Position numbers and translations under genes: made by a program. From contig NZ_CP192260.1 of NCBI RefSeq assembly GCF_050574275.1, positions 1,116,001-1,180,000 on the forward strand: a stretch of 64,000 bases of DNA. Direction: 5' to 3'. Every line of letters begins with the position of its first letter. Position 1 is the stretch's first letter. This document shows positions 1 through 7,993 of this stretch, piece by piece. Below the pieces are notes generated by a model. It ran no database searches. It was not told where the DNA came from and saw only the letters and a list, made by a program, of their open reading frames with translations. Source of the stretch: Virgibacillus_F flavescens. GTDB lineage: Bacteria; Bacillota; Bacilli; Bacillales; Amphibacillaceae.

Positions 1-22
1 ACTCGATTTCTTTTGCTTTCAT
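1..22 (-). CDS. N-terminus of an unidentified leftward gene (partial)
   Basis: Only seven codons (MKAKEIE) lie inside the window. They are preceded on the minus strand by a good ribosome binding site, AGGAGTG, eight bases before the ATG. The product cannot be named from so little sequence. The gap of about 90 bases to the next gene must hold promoters for both divergent genes. This could be a chance ATG, but the ribosome binding site argues for a real start. Confidence 0.4.
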
Positions 23-112
23 ATAAATTTCACTCCTGCCTGTTTATGCTGTAAAAAATACTATAGGAATAGTGTATACTATATTACAATCTTGAAAAAG
101 GGGGAGAAAATA

Positions 113-955
113 ATGGAGCTTCATTTCGAAAAAAATACAGCAGCTTATGTTCGTTTAATTGAACCGCTTTTAATGAAACGAGAATCCTGTAATAACCTAA
201 TGCTTGGGATTCTTAATCGCTTTGCTAATGAGGAATCTGCAGATCAGAATGTGCACAAAGGGTATGTGCAAAAGGATGGGAAAGTTATTTACGCTTTTAT
301 GCAGACACCCCCAAACAATTGGATTCTTCCGGATGTAGAATCGATCAATGAAGATGTTGCCGAAAACATAGCCGTGTTCCTTTGGGAAAATAAGCTAGCA
401 GTTCCAGGAGTTCTCGGCCCGGTTCGATTTGTAAAACCGTTTGTAGAAAAATGGGAAACGCTAAGTGGAACGACATCCAGTTTACATATGAACCAGCTTA
501 TTTACCAGCTCGACAAGGTAAACGATGTTCCGTATTCAAGTGGTAGATTGATAGAAGCGGATAGAAGTCATCAACAGTTAGTAACAGATTGGCTTGTTCA
601 GTTTGGCAAAGAAGTTAATGAGCCTAATTTTTCAGCAGATGCAGAAAAGAACGCCCATCGGTTTCTGGATAATCGATCCGTCTATCTTTGGGAGGTAGAC
701 GGTAAGCCAGTGTCAATGGTGAATCAATCGAGGAAAACGAAAAATGGTGCTTCCGTAAACGCAGTGTTCACGCCAGATGAATATAAACAAAACGGCTACG
801 CAACAAGTACAGTGGCAACTTTGACCTCGAAACTGCTGGATGAAGGCGCACAGTTTTGCAGCCTGTATACAGATGCAGATTATCCAGCATCCAATCGAAT
901 TTATAAAAAGATTGGCTATTACCAAGTAGGCGACTCGATCGTATATGAATTTTAG
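113..955 (+). CDS. GNAT-family N-acetyltransferase
   Basis: Predicted cytoplasmic acetyl-CoA-dependent N-acetyltransferase of 280 residues; the substrate is unknown. The C-terminal third carries the GNAT fold signature: a strand (VNAVFTPDEY) followed by the acetyl-CoA loop QNGYAT and a helix, then the late NRIYKKIGY strand-helix typical of the family. The first half is divergent and may be a second, degenerate GNAT-like domain. The ATG at 113 is chosen over the TTG at 92 because the sequence AAGGGGGAG ends seven bases before it. The gene stands alone and ends at a strong bidirectional terminator. Family assignment is secure; function is not. Confidence 0.8.
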   Translation: MELHFEKNTAAYVRLIEPLLMKRESCNNLMLGILNRFANEESADQNVHKGYVQKDGKVIYAFMQTPPNNWILPDVESINEDVAENIAVFLWENKLAVPGVLGPVRFVKPFVEKWETLSGTTSSLHMNQLIYQLDKVNDVPYSSGRLIEADRSHQQLVTDWLVQFGKEVNEPNFSADAEKNAHRFLDNRSVYLWEVDGKPVSMVNQSRKTKNGASVNAVFTPDEYKQNGYATSTVATLTSKLLDEGAQFCSLYTDADYPASNRIYKKIGYYQVGDSIVYEF

Positions 956-960
956 ATAAA

Positions 961-998
961 AAAGCGCTTCGTTCCAAACTTGGTGAACGGAGCGCTTT
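961..998. terminator. Bidirectional rho-independent terminator
   Basis: The arms AAAGCGCTTCGTTC and GAACGGAGCGCTTT pair with one G-T wobble. They are flanked by A-run and T-run on the two sides, so the hairpin can end both the acetyltransferase gene and the convergent permease gene. Confidence 0.85.
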
Positions 999-1001
999 TC
1001 T

Positions 1002-2093
1002 TTATATTAAAGCATCTTCTTCATCGTCCTGTGCCCTGACATACGTATGGTAAAAATGAACAATAATTGTCTTTACTACTGCATAGAATGGTACTGCAAA
1101 GAGTATTCCAAGAAAACCAGCTATACTTCCTGCAGCAAGAATGATTGTAATGACTGTTAATGGGTGAAGTTGTAATGCACGACCCATGACATTCGGTGAA
1201 ATCAAGTTACCTTCAATTTGTTGGGCGATAATCATGACAACACCTACCCACACCGCCATTATCGGATCCTGGAAGAAGCCGACAATAATAGCTGGAATTA
1301 CGGCAATAAATGGACCGATAAAGGGAATAACACACATCAGCATGCCGAACAGCGCAAGTGTCAGTGCATATTCCAAATCAATAATCAGGTAACCAATGAA
1401 CAACAACACACCGATAGCAAAACTAACAAACAACTGTCCCTGAATATAAGCAGTCAGTGTTTCGTCGATTTTAAGCAATAAGCTTTTAATGTTTTTTGCT
1501 TTCTTCTCTGAAAAAATTTGCGTAACAAATGGGATAAACCGCTCCCCGTCCTTCAGCATGAAAACTAGAAAGAAAGGCACAAGTACTAACGCGAAGACAA
1601 AACCAATCAATTGTCCAATGAAACCAAACAAGAAAGAAGTAATATCTTCAATATAGGTTTGAAGATTTGAAGTTATATCATTTAACGTTTTCTCAAATTC
1701 CGCAGGCAGCATATCCTGATTGGACTGCCAATATGTAATCAGGTCCTGAGCACCTTTTACCATAACCGGGATATTGTTAATCAGATTGGTAAACTGTTTT
1801 TGGGCGATTGGTGCAATGTAGGTTACGATTAAATAAATAGCCAGTGATATCAACAGGAAAACAATAATGATTGAAAAAACACGATGTACTTTATATTTGT
1901 CCAGAATTCTTACGATTGGTTTCGTTAAATAAAACAGTACGCCAGCACCTATGATTGGAATGGCTACCGCGCCTAAATATTTAAATATAGGATCGAATAT
2001 AAAATTTGTTGCCGAGATTAATAGAATTAAGAGAAACACCATAATGAAAAATGTAAGTATTTGGAACCAACGTTTTTTAATCAAACCAATCAC
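1002..2093 (-). CDS. AI-2E family transporter
   Basis: Polytopic membrane protein of 363 residues in the AI-2E (TqsA/YdiK-like) family. Two hydrophobic helices are near the N-terminus, a third is at about 65-90, then a soluble stretch rich in charged residues (about 95-150), then five further helices. The family's PFI-GP motif appears as IPFIGPFIAVIPA near residue 270. Members export varied small molecules or act as sodium/proton antiporters, so the substrate cannot be read from sequence. The start is GTG, preceded by AAGGAGAG at short spacing. Single gene, convergent with the acetyltransferase. Confidence 0.85.
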   Translation of the reverse strand: MIGLIKKRWFQILTFFIMVFLLILLISATNFIFDPIFKYLGAVAIPIIGAGVLFYLTKPIVRILDKYKVHRVFSIIIVFLLISLAIYLIVTYIAPIAQKQFTNLINNIPVMVKGAQDLITYWQSNQDMLPAEFEKTLNDITSNLQTYIEDITSFLFGFIGQLIGFVFALVLVPFFLVFMLKDGERFIPFVTQIFSEKKAKNIKSLLLKIDETLTAYIQGQLFVSFAIGVLLFIGYLIIDLEYALTLALFGMLMCVIPFIGPFIAVIPAIIVGFFQDPIMAVWVGVVMIIAQQIEGNLISPNVMGRALQLHPLTVITIILAAGSIAGFLGILFAVPFYAVVKTIIVHFYHTYVRAQDDEEDALI

Positions 2094-2286
2094 AACTCTC
2101 CTTGTTTACTAGTATCTAGATATCTTCTATTCTACCTTTATTTAAATATAATGGGAAGAGGGTACTTCTAGTTCTTACCAATTTTTCAGGGTTGTATACG
2201 ATTAATAGGTAAATAGAATTATTCGTTATTTTGTGCTAAACTTTTATAGTACATAAAGCGTTGGAATTATAGGGAGGCTTAACTAC

Positions 2287-4032
2287 ATGCAAACATGGGA
2301 AAAAGCTTATGAAAAATGGAATTCATTTCAGAATTTAGATTCACTATTGAAAAAAAATTTAGACTACATAAAAGACGATCAAAAAGCATTGGAAGATGCG
2401 TTTTATAAGGAGTTAACGTTTGGAACAGGTGGTATGCGCGGAGTTCTTGGACCTGGTATAAATCGGATGAATATCTATACCATCCGCAGGGCGGTGAATG
2501 GTTTCGCACAATATTTAAAGAAGAACTGTGTAAATGTGAATGATCGAGGAGTAGTTGTAGCATATGATTCCAGATATATGTCAAAGGAATTTGCAATTGA
2601 AACAGCTAAAGTACTGGGGTCTTACGGTATAAAATCGTATGTATTTAATGAGCTTCATCCAACACCAGTGCTGTCGTTTGCAGTTCGTTATCTTGGCGCT
2701 GTAGGTGGAGTCATGATTACAGCGAGTCATAACCCACCAGAATACAATGGATTTAAGGTTTATAATGAAGATGGCGGTCAGATTGTTCCGGATGAAGCGG
2801 CAAGCATCATATCCTATATTGAACAAACAGAAAACGAGCTGACAGTTCCTGTAACAGAGCTAGCTGAATTAGAGGAAAAAGATTTACTGAACTGGGTTGG
2901 AAGCGAAATTGATAATGCTTATCTGGAGCAGTTGAAACAAATTTCAAAGCTTAAAAAAGATACGCTGCATACGGATAAAGCACTTACGATTGTGTTTACC
3001 CCACTTCATGGAACATCGCATAACCTGGTGTTACAAGGGTTAAAGCAGTTGTCATTTCCTGACGTTCATGTCGTAGAGGAACAGGCTGTACCTGATCCGG
3101 AATTTTCAACAGTAGAATCACCTAACCCTGAAGAACACCAGGCATTTGAAATGGCGATTAAAAAAGGGAATAAAGCAGACGCCGATATTTTGATTGGTAC
3201 AGATCCAGATGCTGACCGCTTAGGTGTAGCCGTTAAGGATCAGAATTACGAATATCGTGTTCTGACAGGAAATCAGCTCGGTGCACTTATGCTTGACTAT
3301 ATTCTATCGCATAGCGACCCTGCAATGCTTTCAAACGCCCGTGTCCTAAAAACAGTAGTAACTACTGAGTTAGGAAGGGCAATTGCAACCCATTACGGTG
3401 CGGAAACAATCGACACCCTAACTGGTTTTAAGTATATCGGTGAAAAGATTCACCAGTTTGACAGCACGGGAGAAACGTTTGTCTTCGGATTTGAAGAAAG
3501 CTATGGCTATTTAATCAGCAGTTTCGCACGGGATAAAGATGCGATACAAGCTGCGATGATGGCGTGTGAAATGGCATATTTCTGGAAAGAACAAGGACTG
3601 ACATTGCTTGAAGCACTCGATGAAGTATATGCAAAACATGGCTACTTTCTAGAAGGTATGTCATCACTGACACTCAAAGGAAAAGAAGGATCAGATAAAA
3701 TTGCTGCAATTATGTCTGATGTTCGTAAAAATCCAATGAATGAAGTTGCAGGATTGACGGTAGAGAAGATGGAAGACTATGCTACTGGAATAAGAACAAT
3801 CTTTAAAGATGATAGCAATCTGCAAGAACAAATAGAATTACCAAAAGAAAATGCAATTAAGTTTATCCTGGAGAAGAGCAGCTGGGTATGCCTGCGTCCA
3901 TCCGGTACAGAACCTAAAATTAAATGTTATTACGGAGTCTGCGAAGATTCAAAAGAGGCAAGCGTTGAGAAGCTTGAGTCATTAAAATCTGCCATGGACC
4001 AAATTATAAATCGTGCAGTTGAGCTTAGATAA
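2287..4032 (+). CDS. pgcA: Phosphoglucomutase / phosphomannomutase
   Basis: Alpha-D-phosphohexomutase of 581 residues that interconverts glucose-1-phosphate and glucose-6-phosphate, feeding UDP-glucose for glycolipid and wall teichoic acid synthesis. The four family signatures are in order: the phosphoserine loop TASHNPPEYNG (serine near residue 147), the metal loop DPDADRLG (near 307), the sugar-specificity loop GFEESYGY (near 402) and the phosphate-binding RPSGTEPKIK close to the C-terminus. Length matches B. subtilis PgcA (YhxB). GGGAGG lies nine bases before the ATG. Monocistronic, with its own terminator. A mannose-preferring activity is possible. Confidence 0.92.
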   Translation: MQTWEKAYEKWNSFQNLDSLLKKNLDYIKDDQKALEDAFYKELTFGTGGMRGVLGPGINRMNIYTIRRAVNGFAQYLKKNCVNVNDRGVVVAYDSRYMSKEFAIETAKVLGSYGIKSYVFNELHPTPVLSFAVRYLGAVGGVMITASHNPPEYNGFKVYNEDGGQIVPDEAASIISYIEQTENELTVPVTELAELEEKDLLNWVGSEIDNAYLEQLKQISKLKKDTLHTDKALTIVFTPLHGTSHNLVLQGLKQLSFPDVHVVEEQAVPDPEFSTVESPNPEEHQAFEMAIKKGNKADADILIGTDPDADRLGVAVKDQNYEYRVLTGNQLGALMLDYILSHSDPAMLSNARVLKTVVTTELGRAIATHYGAETIDTLTGFKYIGEKIHQFDSTGETFVFGFEESYGYLISSFARDKDAIQAAMMACEMAYFWKEQGLTLLEALDEVYAKHGYFLEGMSSLTLKGKEGSDKIAAIMSDVRKNPMNEVAGLTVEKMEDYATGIRTIFKDDSNLQEQIELPKENAIKFILEKSSWVCLRPSGTEPKIKCYYGVCEDSKEASVEKLESLKSAMDQIINRAVELR

Positions 4033-4058
4033 TCAGATGAATAACTAATTAAATTTTA

Positions 4059-4096
4059 ATCCGAACGAAGTCTATCTGATTTCGTTCGGATTATTT
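4059..4096 (+). terminator. Rho-independent terminator of pgcA
   Basis: AATCCGAACGAA pairs with TTCGTTCGGATT across a ten-base loop, followed by a T-rich tract. Confidence 0.8.
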
Positions 4097-4227
4097 GTTG
4101 TGGAAAAATTTTTCGTGTTACCGCTTCGTCAATATACTGCGCCTTCGTAGCAATTAGCAATAGGGCAAGTTTTTTAATTTCTAAAACGGGTACTTGGTAA
4201 AGAACTACTGATTGAGGAGTTGAGCGG

Positions 4228-4587
4228 ATGCCAGTAAATATGAAGCGGATTTATGAAGATAAGTCAAAAGATGACGGGGTAAGAATCCTGGTGGACCGTG
4301 TTTGGCCACGAGGTATGTCGAAGGATGACGCAAAAGTTGATCACTGGATGAAAGAGGTCGGACCATCAAGTGATTTGCGCAAATGGTTTAATCATGATCC
4401 TGCAAAATATGAGGATTTTAAAAAGAAGTATAAAGAGGAATTGCGCAAAGGTGATCAACAGGAAGCACTTAATGAATTAAAAAAGGTTACCAAAAAACAT
4501 CATAAAAATATTACGCTTCTATTTGCATCAAAAGAAGAAACGTATAACCAAGTAAGCGTGCTAAAAGAAATATTGGATCATCAATAG
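4228..4587 (+). CDS. DUF488 family protein
   Basis: Small cytoplasmic protein of 119 residues in the DUF488 (YeaO-like) family. The family hallmark LVDRVWPRGMSKDDA is present near residues 22-36, followed by the W-FNHDP-K-EDF-K-Y pattern. Members are conserved in many bacteria, but no reaction is established. The start ATG has the TGAGGAG-type site upstream. It is a single gene between pgcA and a convergent small gene. Confident of the family, with no claim on function. Confidence 0.85.
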   Translation: MPVNMKRIYEDKSKDDGVRILVDRVWPRGMSKDDAKVDHWMKEVGPSSDLRKWFNHDPAKYEDFKKKYKEELRKGDQQEALNELKKVTKKHHKNITLLFASKEETYNQVSVLKEILDHQ

Positions 4588-4619
4588 AAAAACTCCAGCC
4601 TGATTAGGATGGAGTTTTC
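4588..4619. terminator. Bidirectional terminator
   Basis: AAAACTCCA and TGGAGTTTT form a stem with a short loop between two convergent genes; A-rich and T-rich ends let it work in both directions. Confidence 0.7.
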
Positions 4620-4621
4620 AG

Positions 4622-4789
4622 CTATATCTTTCTTATAAGTAATTTATAGCCATCTGGAAGCGTTTCTTCTCGATTTATTTTATTTAGAAAGTTTGATGCA
4701 TCTTCCTCAGAATCGAATATAATTGCTTCTTTTTCATTTGATAGTTCAATTTCAATATCGTTTTTACCAATACCTACTATTTTGTACAT
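4622..4789 (-). CDS. Small hypothetical protein (55 aa)
   Basis: An acidic 55-residue protein beginning MYKIVGIGKNDIEIELSNEK and ending KLLIRKI. AAGGAAGTG lies seven bases before the ATG, which is good support for translation. The pattern of short strands (KIVGIGKNDIEIEL) followed by an amphipathic helix (SEEDASNFLNKIN) suggests a compact alpha/beta fold. No family is recognised. It sits alone between two hairpin terminators and is convergent with the DUF488 gene. Confidence 0.65.
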   Translation of the reverse strand: MYKIVGIGKNDIEIELSNEKEAIIFDSEEDASNFLNKINREETLPDGYKLLIRKI

Positions 4790-4842
4790 ATTTTTTCACT
4801 TCCTTTTTTATCTTTAGCTAATTATCCGGTTTTTGTCCATAA

Positions 4843-4875
4843 AAAAACCGAAAAGGATTATTTCCTTTTCGGCTT
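4843..4875 (-). terminator. Terminator of the DUF2294 gene
   Basis: Perfect inverted repeat CCGAAAAGGA / TCCTTTTCGG with a seven-T run on the minus-strand side. Confidence 0.8.
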
Positions 4876-4911
4876 ATGTCTTAGCTCTATTGTCCAGACA
4901 TTTCCACCATA

Positions 4912-5613
4912 TTAGGTTGTTGCTTTAAGTATTAAAATTAAAAAACCTTTATTTAATTCGAAGTCCCAATCTACAAAGGCATCTTCAATTTCAGCTTTCA
5001 TAACTGATTCCAAATATTCTATATCCAGCAGATCTTTTTCCAATCCCCGTTTGGAGAGCTTTAATTGTTCAGAGAATCCTGATTTAATCAGCTCTTTTTC
5101 AATCCTCACAAGTATGTCTTCTCGCACCGACACTAAAGTTCGGGAGTTCAGCATATAGGATTGAAGATTTTTGGGTTCTTTTTGAGCCTTTTTTGTAAAA
5201 CGGGCTATTTCTTCATGTACTTTCATTTTAGAAGGATAAGTCAGATAATCATCATTCGTATTGTCAATTTCTGTATCCAAAACAGCCAATATTATTCCTG
5301 TTTTGTTTTCCAGTGACCAGTCATAATAAATATTTCGTACATCTATATGGATTACGGACTTTATATAATCTTTTAAGGCTGGAATTGTCTCTTCCATCAA
5401 GATATCCCGTGTTTCCTGTATTTTCAGATCGTCTTTACGATCGAGCAGTATTTTTTCCATAGGTGCTAAAAAATCACGCAGGTGAATTGTAATGAATGGT
5501 TCAGCAATCGATACATAAATGGACCCTGGACCTTTGCCAAAATTATCGCGGAACAATTTACCTACATAGCTCGCTATGTCAGATTCATGTGTTTTTGAAG
5601 TCACGTAATTCAA
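4912..5613 (-). CDS. DUF2294 family protein with two domain copies
   Basis: Cytoplasmic protein of 233 residues. The first half (about 8-112) matches the DUF2294 pattern: a helix, the G-GP-SIYV strand, a strand carrying HLRDFLAPMEK, a helix with ETRDILMEE and a last strand IYYDWSLENKTGIILAVLD. The second half (about 128-233) repeats the same plan without the G-GP motif and ends in the matching strand AFVDWDFELNKGFLILIL. An internal duplication is therefore visible. Single-domain relatives are common in Bacilli, and their role is not settled. Monocistronic. Confidence 0.75.
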   Translation of the reverse strand: MNYVTSKTHESDIASYVGKLFRDNFGKGPGSIYVSIAEPFITIHLRDFLAPMEKILLDRKDDLKIQETRDILMEETIPALKDYIKSVIHIDVRNIYYDWSLENKTGIILAVLDTEIDNTNDDYLTYPSKMKVHEEIARFTKKAQKEPKNLQSYMLNSRTLVSVREDILVRIEKELIKSGFSEQLKLSKRGLEKDLLDIEYLESVMKAEIEDAFVDWDFELNKGFLILILKATT

Positions 5614-5791
5614 TCCTTTGCTTATGACCTAATAAAGAGGAGAGCACTTTATATTACTTTCCCTGAATAAAAGTATATCATGTTTATACAGTTATTTAAA
5701 ATTAATAAGCATGGTACAAGCTTACTCGTGTTTCAAACATTTAATAATCGTGCAAAAATGCGTTAAAATGAAACGAGAAAGAAGGGATATA

Positions 5792-6232
5792 ATGGCAGAA
5801 CATCTTTTTGAACTGAAAGCAAGCTGGCCAGGTGGAAGAAATAGTGAAGGATATATCGAAGCAGGGAATTTAAAAACGAAAATATCTATACCGCCCGAAA
5901 TGGATGGTCCTGGTGTAGGCACAAACCCGGATGAAATGCTACTGGGGGCAGCTGCTACTTGCTATTTAATAACGCTCGCAGCAATGATTGAGCGGGCAGA
6001 CCTTCCATTAAATGAAATGTCACTTATGTCAAACGGATTTGTAGACGTCACAGGCGGCGTAATAACGTATAAGAAAATCATCCATAAACCATTTGTCCGT
6101 TTAATGGACCACGCTACACCTGAGGACTGCAGTAAACTTGAGAAACTGGTAGATAAAGCAGAGAAAAGCTGTATGATCTCTCGAGCGCTAAAAGGAAACG
6201 TGGAGATAGAGCTTGAACCACACATAAAATAA
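5792..6232 (+). CDS. OsmC/Ohr family protein
   Basis: Peroxiredoxin-like protein of 146 residues expected to reduce organic peroxides through two cysteines. The first lies in the helix GAAATCYLITLAA (near residue 56), preceded by GTNPDEML, and the second in EKSCMIS (near 127); both fit OsmC spacing. The ATG at 5792 is chosen because GAAAGAAGGG precedes it; the reading frame is open further upstream to 5711, but that stretch has no such site. The gene is followed after 27 bases by a flavin reductase gene on the same strand, so the two may be co-transcribed. Whether it is OsmC, Ohr or YhfA-like cannot be decided here. Confidence 0.85.
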   Translation: MAEHLFELKASWPGGRNSEGYIEAGNLKTKISIPPEMDGPGVGTNPDEMLLGAAATCYLITLAAMIERADLPLNEMSLMSNGFVDVTGGVITYKKIIHKPFVRLMDHATPEDCSKLEKLVDKAEKSCMISRALKGNVEIELEPHIK

Positions 6233-6259
6233 TATAGTGTTTTCTTAGGAGGACAATAA

Positions 6260-6859
6260 ATGATCATAGAAGACTCTCAATTTAGCAATAGAAATATGAG
6301 TAAGTTAATCAAAGGCGCGGTGGTTCCAAGACCGATTGCGTGGGTATCATCCATTAGTAAAGACGGAACAGCTAATCTTGCGCCATTCAGCTTTTTCACA
6401 GTTGCTTCCATGGATCCGATTACCTTGTGTTTTTCTGCAGGTGAAGGACAAAGTGGAGAGAAGGATACAGTAGCAAACATAAAAGAAACCGGTGAATTTG
6501 TAATCAATATTGTATCGGAACCGATGGCGAATCAAATGTATGAAACCAGTAAGTATTTTTCTGCAGAACAAGACGAATTCACAATAGCGGCTATTGACAA
6601 AGCGGAAAGTAAACGCGTTCAGCCGCCAAGGGCAGCGAACGCTCCGGTTAGCATGGAGTGTAAACTGGACCAGATAATTAATGTAGGTACCAGTAATCTT
6701 GTTTTGGGAAAACTAGTATGCTATCACATCGATGATGACGTATACATGGAAAATGACAAGGTGGATCCTGACAAACTAAAAGCAGTCGGAAGAATGGCTG
6801 GAGACTATGCCTTTATACGAGAATTTTATGACCTGCCAAATAAAGATTTGGGGAAATAA
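6260..6859 (+). CDS. Flavin reductase family protein (FMN-binding split barrel)
   Basis: FMN-binding split-barrel protein of 199 residues of the flavin reductase-like family. The family opening, a loop with VVPRPIAWVSS followed by the N-LAPFSFF motif near residues 30-45, is clear, as are DTVANIKETGEFVIN and the closing VGRMAGDYAFIREFYDL. Such proteins bind FMN and pass electrons to flavin or act on unknown acceptors. AGGAGG lies eight bases before the ATG. It follows the OsmC gene closely and ends at a strong terminator. Confidence 0.85.
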   Translation: MIIEDSQFSNRNMSKLIKGAVVPRPIAWVSSISKDGTANLAPFSFFTVASMDPITLCFSAGEGQSGEKDTVANIKETGEFVINIVSEPMANQMYETSKYFSAEQDEFTIAAIDKAESKRVQPPRAANAPVSMECKLDQIINVGTSNLVLGKLVCYHIDDDVYMENDKVDPDKLKAVGRMAGDYAFIREFYDLPNKDLGK

Positions 6860-6861
6860 GA

Positions 6862-6897
6862 AAATGGAGAAAGCTGTCGTGCTTTCTCCATTTTTTT
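6862..6897 (+). terminator. Rho-independent terminator
   Basis: AAATGGAGAAAGC / GCTTTCTCCATTT stem with a six-base loop and a seven-T tail. Confidence 0.88.
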
Positions 6898-6914
6898 ATT
6901 GATCAATTTAAGTA

Positions 6915-7684
6915 GACTTAAATAAGTAGGTATTCCCTGGAATAGTTAAATAAGCCTGAAGTCCATTTTTCTAGTCCACACAAAGTCTCTATACTGCGAC
7001 GTAACTTACCACACCGAAAAAAACTGCGATGTATCAGCAACGAGATTTCCGCGGATGGCAGTCGCTTTCCGCGGGCGGCTGGTGAGCCTCCTCGTGCTAA
7101 CGCACTCCGGGGTCTCACCTATGCCTTTCCTCCCGCAGGAGTCGACTGCCATCCGCTCCAATCTCTAGACAAGATATAGGTGTCACGGATTTATAAGATC
7201 CGATCCGCACTCGATAGCTATATCTCTTTCAGAATGCAATCGTTTACAGAAACAACAAAGACATAGACAGCTTTACCAGTCCTTGTGAGTTGAGGGCGGT
7301 GACTCCTCGAAAAAGAAAAGCACTTTTTCTTCGTGCGATGCCTTTTCAGGGTAGCCTTCCTTATCCTGCGGGAACAGAACGAGTCTGATGGCCCCGCAGA
7401 AAAGCATTTTTAAAAGGATGGCCAACTAAAATCGTCCTTTGCGGACAACGTTGGCATACCCCTTGTCGGGGCAAGGAGACTGAAGCCGTGCCCTAAGGCC
7501 CGCAACGATCCTGGACGGCGGCTTCAGAACCTCTATTTGATAATAAAGCTAAAGTTAAATTAAGTTATTTCGCAGCTCACATCAAATACTACAAAGAAAC
7601 TAGAAACATGTTTTATGAACTAAGATATTTTTAATTCGAGTCAGGTACCATGTGTCATGTGCATGTGCGAAAGTTGAGTTAACT
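6915..7684. repeat. Long copy 1 of GC-rich modular repeat family A
   Basis: A long non-coding block, clearly richer in GC than its surroundings, with counterparts near 11572-12130 and 15697-16397. The left stem-loop module (about 7040-7165) contains CGGCTGGTGAGCC, CCGGGGTCTCACC and CCCGCAGGAGTCGACTGCC. A conserved linker (about 7180-7285) with TCACGGATTTATAAGATCCG follows. The right module (about 7286-7530) contains GGGAACAG, GAGTCTGATGGCCCCGCAG and GAGACTGAAGCCGTGCC. The right tail ends in GCGAAAGTTGAGTTAAC, as in the other long copies. This copy alone carries an extra hairpin insertion (about 7305-7350) and also holds the optional GTCCTTTGCGGACAACGT module. No protein is supported. Confidence 0.75.
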
Positions 7685-7722
7685 ACAAAGATTATCATTA
7701 TTGTATCTTAGTAAGCTTCTTA

Positions 7723-7890
7723 ATTGTTGAGTATCGAGCTGAAGATCGATAAATTTAATCTCGAGATCGATAATTTTTCTTACGACATAGATAATTTTTT
7801 TTAGAGCGTGATAAGTTGAATTTCGCCATCGATATGTAAAATTATTAGATTGATAAGCCCAGTATCGCCATCGATAAAAAACAGTAGATA
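7723..7890. repeat. 21-bp period tandem array, AT-rich type
   Basis: Units resembling GATCGATAATTTTTCTTACGA begin at 7744, 7765, 7786, 7807, 7828, 7849 and 7870, exactly 21 bases apart, with a weaker unit at 7723. The conserved part is the first nine bases (GATCGATAA); the remaining twelve vary. It fills the gap between repeat copy 1 and tcyP. No reading frame is supported. Confidence 0.8.
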
Positions 7891-7993
7891 ATTAAAGAGC
7901 AAGAGATTGTCCTGCGGGTTTATTCATTATTTTAGTTCAAAAAAAATTCCTCCCACATATACTTAATTACAATGTAAAAAGGAGGGAATATTA

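Noticed and set aside
6918..7118. 66-codon minus-strand frame in repeat copy 1
   Set aside because: It lies wholly in repeat sequence and has no start signal.
7723..7890. Array near tcyP as a CRISPR
   Set aside because: The period is 21 bases with a nine-base conserved head and no true spacers; no cas genes are nearby.
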